A stretch of DNA of 64,000 bases from SZAS-79 sp965279075 (lineage in GTDB: Bacteria > Pseudomonadota > Gammaproteobacteria > Burkholderiales > SG8-39), in contig CBDIHI010000012.1 of the NCBI GenBank assembly GCA_965279075.1, positions 434,001 to 498,000 on the forward strand, read 5' to 3'. Under the pieces are notes generated by a model that had not been told where the DNA came from, did no database searches, and saw nothing but the letters and a program-made list of their open reading frames with translations. Both the position numbers and the translations under genes were made by a program. Positions 60,480 through 64,000 of the stretch are shown here, piece after piece; within the stretch, counting starts at the first letter, position 1; every line of letters starts with the position of its first letter.

Positions 60480-61990
60480 TGGCCCCGGCAATCCCGGCAG
60501 CGTGGCGGCCCGCCGCCCTTGTCCTCCTCGCGGCGCTGGCCGGCTGTGCGTCCTTCGATCCGCTGCAGGGCGGGCGCGCTTCCGCCGAAGGCGCGGTACG
60601 CGACTGCCTGGGATGGTATGCGGCGCTTGACGCCGAGGTGGAGGCCGCTGGCGTGCGCGACGCCCAATCCGTCCGGGTGCCGGGATTTCCGTACCTGCGT
60701 ACCGACCGGTTCTCGGCTGCGCTGGTGGCGGACGCGAGGCGCGACCTGCCATCGCTGCGATCCATGGTGGACCAGTTGCTCGTGCTGGACCTGCAGGCGC
60801 GCAGTCACGAGATCGCCAACCTCCCGCAGGGCCACCTCAAGGCGCTCTGGCGGGACAGGGGCGAGCCCAGCGTACCGGCGGCGGTGCGCGAGACCCGCGA
60901 GTGCGGGCGGAAATTGCGCGACTTCGAGATGGAAAACCCGGCGACGGGCGAGGCAGTCCTGTCACGCCTTTCCGTGCCCGACGACTACCTGACCGGCTAC
61001 CGGATAGCCGGCCTGTATGCGTTGACGAAGATCCCGTTTTCCGCCGGCGTGAAGAAGCATTATGCCGAGACCCGCGCCGCCTTCAAGCGGGACCTCTCAT
61101 CGAGTTCGCAGGGCACAGTGGTGCGCTACTCACCGGGCTCGCGTCCCAGGTACACGCGTGAGCGGGTGCGCGAGGTATTCCGGCGTGCGCTGGAGAACCC
61201 GCTTCGAGTGCCGGACCCGTCGGAGGAGGACCTCGTTGCCCTGTTCGCGATGCACGCACCGAGTTTCGAAGTCGAGACTACCGGCGACCACGACCGCCCG
61301 GGCGCCCTGCGCTGGCGCTGGGGGCCGATGCCAGAGGTAGAACAGTCCGATCCCGCCGTGTATCGCCAGCTCGAGTACACCCGCTACGGGGGCAGGAACC
61401 TGATGCAGCTCGTCTATACGATCTGGTTTCCGGAAAGGCCTCCGGAGTCGCCCGGCGACCTGCTTGCCGGCAAACTCGACGGGGTGGTGTTCCGGGTGAC
61501 GCTATCGCCCGAGGGCATCCCGCTCGTCTACGACACGATCCATCCCTGCGGCTGTTACCACATGTTCTTTCCCACGCCGCTGGCCCAGCCGCTGCCGGCG
61601 CCCGAGGGCGAAGTGGAATGGGCATTCGTTCCGCAAACGCTCGGCGCAGCCGCGCACGGGGAGCACGTGGTGGTGCGTATCGCCTCGCGGACGCACTACG
61701 TCGAGCGTGTGTACCTCGACCGCACGGACAGCCTGGCACGCTATGCGCTTCGCCCGTACGATGACTTGCGCTCCCTGCCGCGCATGGCGGGTGGCAGCCG
61801 CAGCGTATTCGGGCAGGATGGCATCGTTCCGGGCACTGAGCGGGGGGAGCGTTTCCTCTTCTGGCCGATGGGGATTGCCAGCGCGGGGGCGATGCGGCAG
61901 TGGGGCCGGCAACCCACGGCATTCGTCGGGCGCCGGCATTTCGACGACGCCGACCTGTTCGAGCGGCGCTTCGCCCTGGACCTGAGATGA
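60479..61990 (+). CDS. Large predicted lipoprotein of unknown function
   Basis: 503 aa, not recognised. The N-terminus PAALVLLAALAGCASFD is a lipoprotein signal with lipobox LAGC. The mature part is mainly alpha/beta without repeats (VRDCLGWYAALDAEVEAAG, VPDDYLTGYRIAGLYALTKIPFSAG). It has a striking DTIHPCGCYHMFFPT segment near residue 350, where CGC, H and neighbouring His could bind metal. It is encoded between the START-like protein and the exonuclease-phosphatase with overlapping ends, so it is probably co-expressed with these envelope genes. Confidence 0.75.
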   Translation: MAPAIPAAWRPAALVLLAALAGCASFDPLQGGRASAEGAVRDCLGWYAALDAEVEAAGVRDAQSVRVPGFPYLRTDRFSAALVADARRDLPSLRSMVDQLLVLDLQARSHEIANLPQGHLKALWRDRGEPSVPAAVRETRECGRKLRDFEMENPATGEAVLSRLSVPDDYLTGYRIAGLYALTKIPFSAGVKKHYAETRAAFKRDLSSSSQGTVVRYSPGSRPRYTRERVREVFRRALENPLRVPDPSEEDLVALFAMHAPSFEVETTGDHDRPGALRWRWGPMPEVEQSDPAVYRQLEYTRYGGRNLMQLVYTIWFPERPPESPGDLLAGKLDGVVFRVTLSPEGIPLVYDTIHPCGCYHMFFPTPLAQPLPAPEGEVEWAFVPQTLGAAAHGEHVVVRIASRTHYVERVYLDRTDSLARYALRPYDDLRSLPRMAGGSRSVFGQDGIVPGTERGERFLFWPMGIASAGAMRQWGRQPTAFVGRRHFDDADLFERRFALDLR

Positions 61991-62754
61991 GCGCCCGCCT
62001 CAGGGTCGTGACCCTCAACATTCACAAGGGGCTGTCCCTCTTCAACCGGCGCATGGTGATCCACGAGCTGCGCGACGGACTGAGGAAGCTCGAGGCCGAC
62101 ATCGTGTTCCTCCAGGAAGTGCAGGGCCTGCACGAGAAGAATGCGCTGCGGTTCGGCGCCTGGCCGGGGCAGGCGCAGCACGAGTTCCTCGCAGGCGACG
62201 GCTGGCAGCATGCCTACGGGCGCAACGCCGTGTACGACCACGGCCACCACGGCAACGCGATCCTGTCGCGCTTCCCGATCGTCTCTTCCGACAACCACGA
62301 CGTCTCCAACCACCGCTACGAGCGGCGCGGCCTGCTGCATTGCCGGATCGCCGTGCCGGGCCTCGCCGAACCGCTCGATTGCGCGTGCGTGCACATGTCT
62401 CTCGACGAGCGCGGGCGCCGGCGCCAGCTCGACGCCCTTGCAGGCCATCTGCCCGGGCCGCGCGAGTCGCCGCTGATCGTGGCGGGCGACTTCAACGACT
62501 GGCGGCACTCGGCCTCGTATGCGATGTCGCAGCGACTCGGGCTCGCGGAGGTCTCGGTGATGCACAACGGCAAGCCCGCACGGACCTTCCCCAGCATCCT
62601 GCCGGTTCTGCGCCTGGACCGGATCTACGTGCGGGGGTTCGATGTGATCGGCGCGCAGGCCCATCGTGGCGCGCCGTGGCGGCTGCTGTCGGATCACATC
62701 GCGGTCAGTGCCGAACTGGATTTCGCAAATGCCGCTGCGGTTCGTTCCCGGTAA
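61987..62754 (+). CDS. Endonuclease/exonuclease/phosphatase family protein (YbhP-like)
   Basis: 255 aa. Family motifs: RVVTLNIHKGLSLFNRR (Asn), VFLQEVQG (metal Glu), LDCACVHMSL (His), LIVAGDFNDWRHS (Asp/Asn) and LSDHIAVSAEL (final Asp-His). The set is complete, so it is probably an active phosphodiesterase or phosphatase. It overlaps the clsB start; the same pairing (ybhP with clsB) occurs in E. coli, which points to a role in phospholipid headgroup metabolism. Confidence 0.92.
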   Translation: MSARLRVVTLNIHKGLSLFNRRMVIHELRDGLRKLEADIVFLQEVQGLHEKNALRFGAWPGQAQHEFLAGDGWQHAYGRNAVYDHGHHGNAILSRFPIVSSDNHDVSNHRYERRGLLHCRIAVPGLAEPLDCACVHMSLDERGRRRQLDALAGHLPGPRESPLIVAGDFNDWRHSASYAMSQRLGLAEVSVMHNGKPARTFPSILPVLRLDRIYVRGFDVIGAQAHRGAPWRLLSDHIAVSAELDFANAAAVRSR

Positions 62755-63886
62755 CCGGCTCGACCTGCTGAAGAACGGGGAGCAGTTCTTCCCCGCGCTC
62801 GTCGAGGCGCTGGACGCGGCGCGCCGCGAGGTCTTTCTCGAGACCTATATTTTTGCGGACGACGAAACCGGCAGCCTCGTGGCCGACGCACTGGCACGCG
62901 CGGCGGCGCGCGGCGTTGCGGTGCACGTCATCGTTGATGGTTTCGGCGCGCGCGACTTCGCGCCGCGCTTCCGTGAAATGCTCGAGCAGGCCGGTGCCCA
63001 GGTCCTCGTGTTCCGGCCCAAGATCAGCCCGCTCACCCTGCGTCGCAGCCGGCTGCGGCGCATGCACCGCAAGATCGTCGTGGTCGACGCCGAATGCGCG
63101 TTCGTAGGCGGCATCAACATCCTTGACGATTTCGAGGCCGACGGTTTGGCGCCACCTCGCTACGACTACGCCGTGCGCGTCGAAGGGCCGCTGGTCCGCG
63201 ACGTCTGGCAAGCGGCGGCCGCTCTGTGGCAGCGACTCGCATGGCTGCATTTTCGTCGTCGCTGGCCCTTGCCCGGAACGGTCGCCCCGGTTTGCGAACC
63301 GCGCGGCACCCAAAGCGCCGTGCTCGTGGTGCGGGACAATTTCCGCCACCGGCGCGACATTGAGAAGGCGTACCTGGAGCAGATCGCCGCGGCGCAGGGC
63401 GAGGTGCTTATCGCCGTGGCCTACTTCCTGCCCGGGCGGCGCTTTCGGCGGGCGCTGGTCGAGGCCGCCCGGCGGGGTGTGCGCGTGGTGCTGCTGGTCC
63501 AGGGGGTGACCGACCATGTGGTCATGCACTATGCATCGCGGGCATTGTTCGGCACTTTCCTCGACGCGGGTATCGAGATCCACGAGCATGCCGAGAGCGA
63601 ACTGCACGCGAAGGTCGCCGTATTCGACGGCGTGGTGGCCTGCGTCGGGTCGTCGAACATCGACCCCTTCAGCCTGTTGCTCGCCCGGGAGGCCAACCTG
63701 TTCGTCCGCGACGGACGGTTCGCGACCGCGCTGCGTACCAGCCTCCTCGAGGCCGTCGAGCGCGCACATCCGGTGCCCCAGCGGGACTGGAGGCGGCAGC
63801 CGTTCTGGGTGCGGTGCCGCATTTGGGCGGCGTATGGGATTGCGCGGCTGCTGATGAGCCTGTCGAAGGTCGATGGATGGCACTAG
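62729..63886 (+). CDS. clsB: Cardiolipin synthase B
   Basis: 385 aa, phospholipase-D superfamily. The two HKD motifs are intact: MHRKIVVVDAECAFVGGINI and ELHAKVAVFDGVVACVGSSNIDP. The N-terminus VPGNRLDLLKNGEQFFPALVEAL is typical of ClsB. It joins phosphatidyl groups to phosphatidylglycerol or a related lipid at the inner membrane. The ATG at 62729 lies 25 bases inside the upstream gene, in another frame. A short hairpin (63890-63905, stem TTTCCG/CGGAAA) follows the stop and could help end the operon; nothing else is seen to base 64000. Confidence 0.95.
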   Translation: MPLRFVPGNRLDLLKNGEQFFPALVEALDAARREVFLETYIFADDETGSLVADALARAAARGVAVHVIVDGFGARDFAPRFREMLEQAGAQVLVFRPKISPLTLRRSRLRRMHRKIVVVDAECAFVGGINILDDFEADGLAPPRYDYAVRVEGPLVRDVWQAAAALWQRLAWLHFRRRWPLPGTVAPVCEPRGTQSAVLVVRDNFRHRRDIEKAYLEQIAAAQGEVLIAVAYFLPGRRFRRALVEAARRGVRVVLLVQGVTDHVVMHYASRALFGTFLDAGIEIHEHAESELHAKVAVFDGVVACVGSSNIDPFSLLLAREANLFVRDGRFATALRTSLLEAVERAHPVPQRDWRRQPFWVRCRIWAAYGIARLLMSLSKVDGWH

Positions 63887-64000
63887 GATTTTCCGGAACC
63901 GGAAAGCGAATCGCCTTCCCAATGGCTCCAGGCAAAGACTCTTTGAATCAAAAGTTAAGGAATTTTGCTTGCACGGGAATGGTGCGTAGCGGCTGCTGGC

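Overview
The window is 64 kb of high-GC DNA, densely coded on both strands, with no rRNA, tRNA, CRISPR array, phage or insertion sequence that I can see. The gene content points to the Betaproteobacteria, probably Burkholderiales or a close relative: a Bug-type tricarboxylate-transporter receptor, the block fmdB / DUF502 / aspS / nudB / exonuclease-phosphatase / clsB, the uvrA / MFS / ssb arrangement, acetoacetate-CoA ligase, and many M20, amidase and ABC amino-acid and peptide systems. It reads as an ordinary chromosomal segment, possibly from an environmental or metagenome-assembled genome.

Layout. 1-5.0 kb (minus): a sulfur/thiol cluster with O-acetylhomoserine sulfhydrylase, a zinc alcohol dehydrogenase, a gamma-glutamyltransferase and two tandem glutathione S-transferases, the second cut by the window edge. 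5.2-7.7 kb: a formate/nitrite channel divergent from prfC. 7.8-9.4 kb: a secreted Sel1-repeat/trypsin-like protease gene broken by a frameshift. 9.4-11.9 kb: a bufferin-type (HvfABC/BufABC) RiPP locus with an MNIO (DUF692) enzyme, its DUF2063 partner, a four-Cys DUF2282 precursor, and a second divergent four-Cys precursor. Both precursors are served by matching CTGTAAGG-N15-CGAC motifs. 11.9-15.7 kb: a membrane histidine kinase and a Ser/Thr kinase fused to two receiver domains. 15.7-19.3 kb (minus): the ATP-grasp / alpha-E / transglutaminase set that usually accompanies the Anbu proteasome-like peptidase. Here anbu is reduced to a relic and the transglutaminase has lost its catalytic Cys.

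19.4-24.3 kb holds a MaoC-like dehydratase with an AraC regulator, a CoA-binding protein divergent from a NIPSNAP/ThDP-enzyme pair, and a YkgJ zinc-cluster protein. 24.4-26.5 kb is an exported protein / ECF sigma / anti-sigma operon. 26.5-32.3 kb concerns organic and amino acids: a Bug receptor, a GltIJKL glutamate/aspartate ABC transporter and a divergent aspartase. 32.3-41.0 kb has an M20 peptidase, acetoacetate-CoA ligase, a five-PAS histidine kinase, an esterase and an SbmA/BacA-like ABC exporter. 41.0-47.9 kb (minus) is a DppABCDF peptide ABC operon ending in an amidase, with a strong sigma-54 promoter candidate. 48-52.8 kb is uvrA, an MFS transporter and ssb. 52.8-55.2 kb is an overlapping trio: a secreted amidohydrolase, a small secreted protein and a di-heme peroxidase. 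55.2-63.9 kb is one long plus-strand run: a methyltransferase-like gene, fmdB, DUF502, aspS, a barnase/barstar pair, nudB, a START-like exported protein, a large unknown lipoprotein, an exonuclease-phosphatase and clsB.

The most notable signals are the two-precursor bufferin locus with mirror-image promoters, and the decaying Anbu peptide-modification cassette. All function calls come from reading the sequence; no database search was run.
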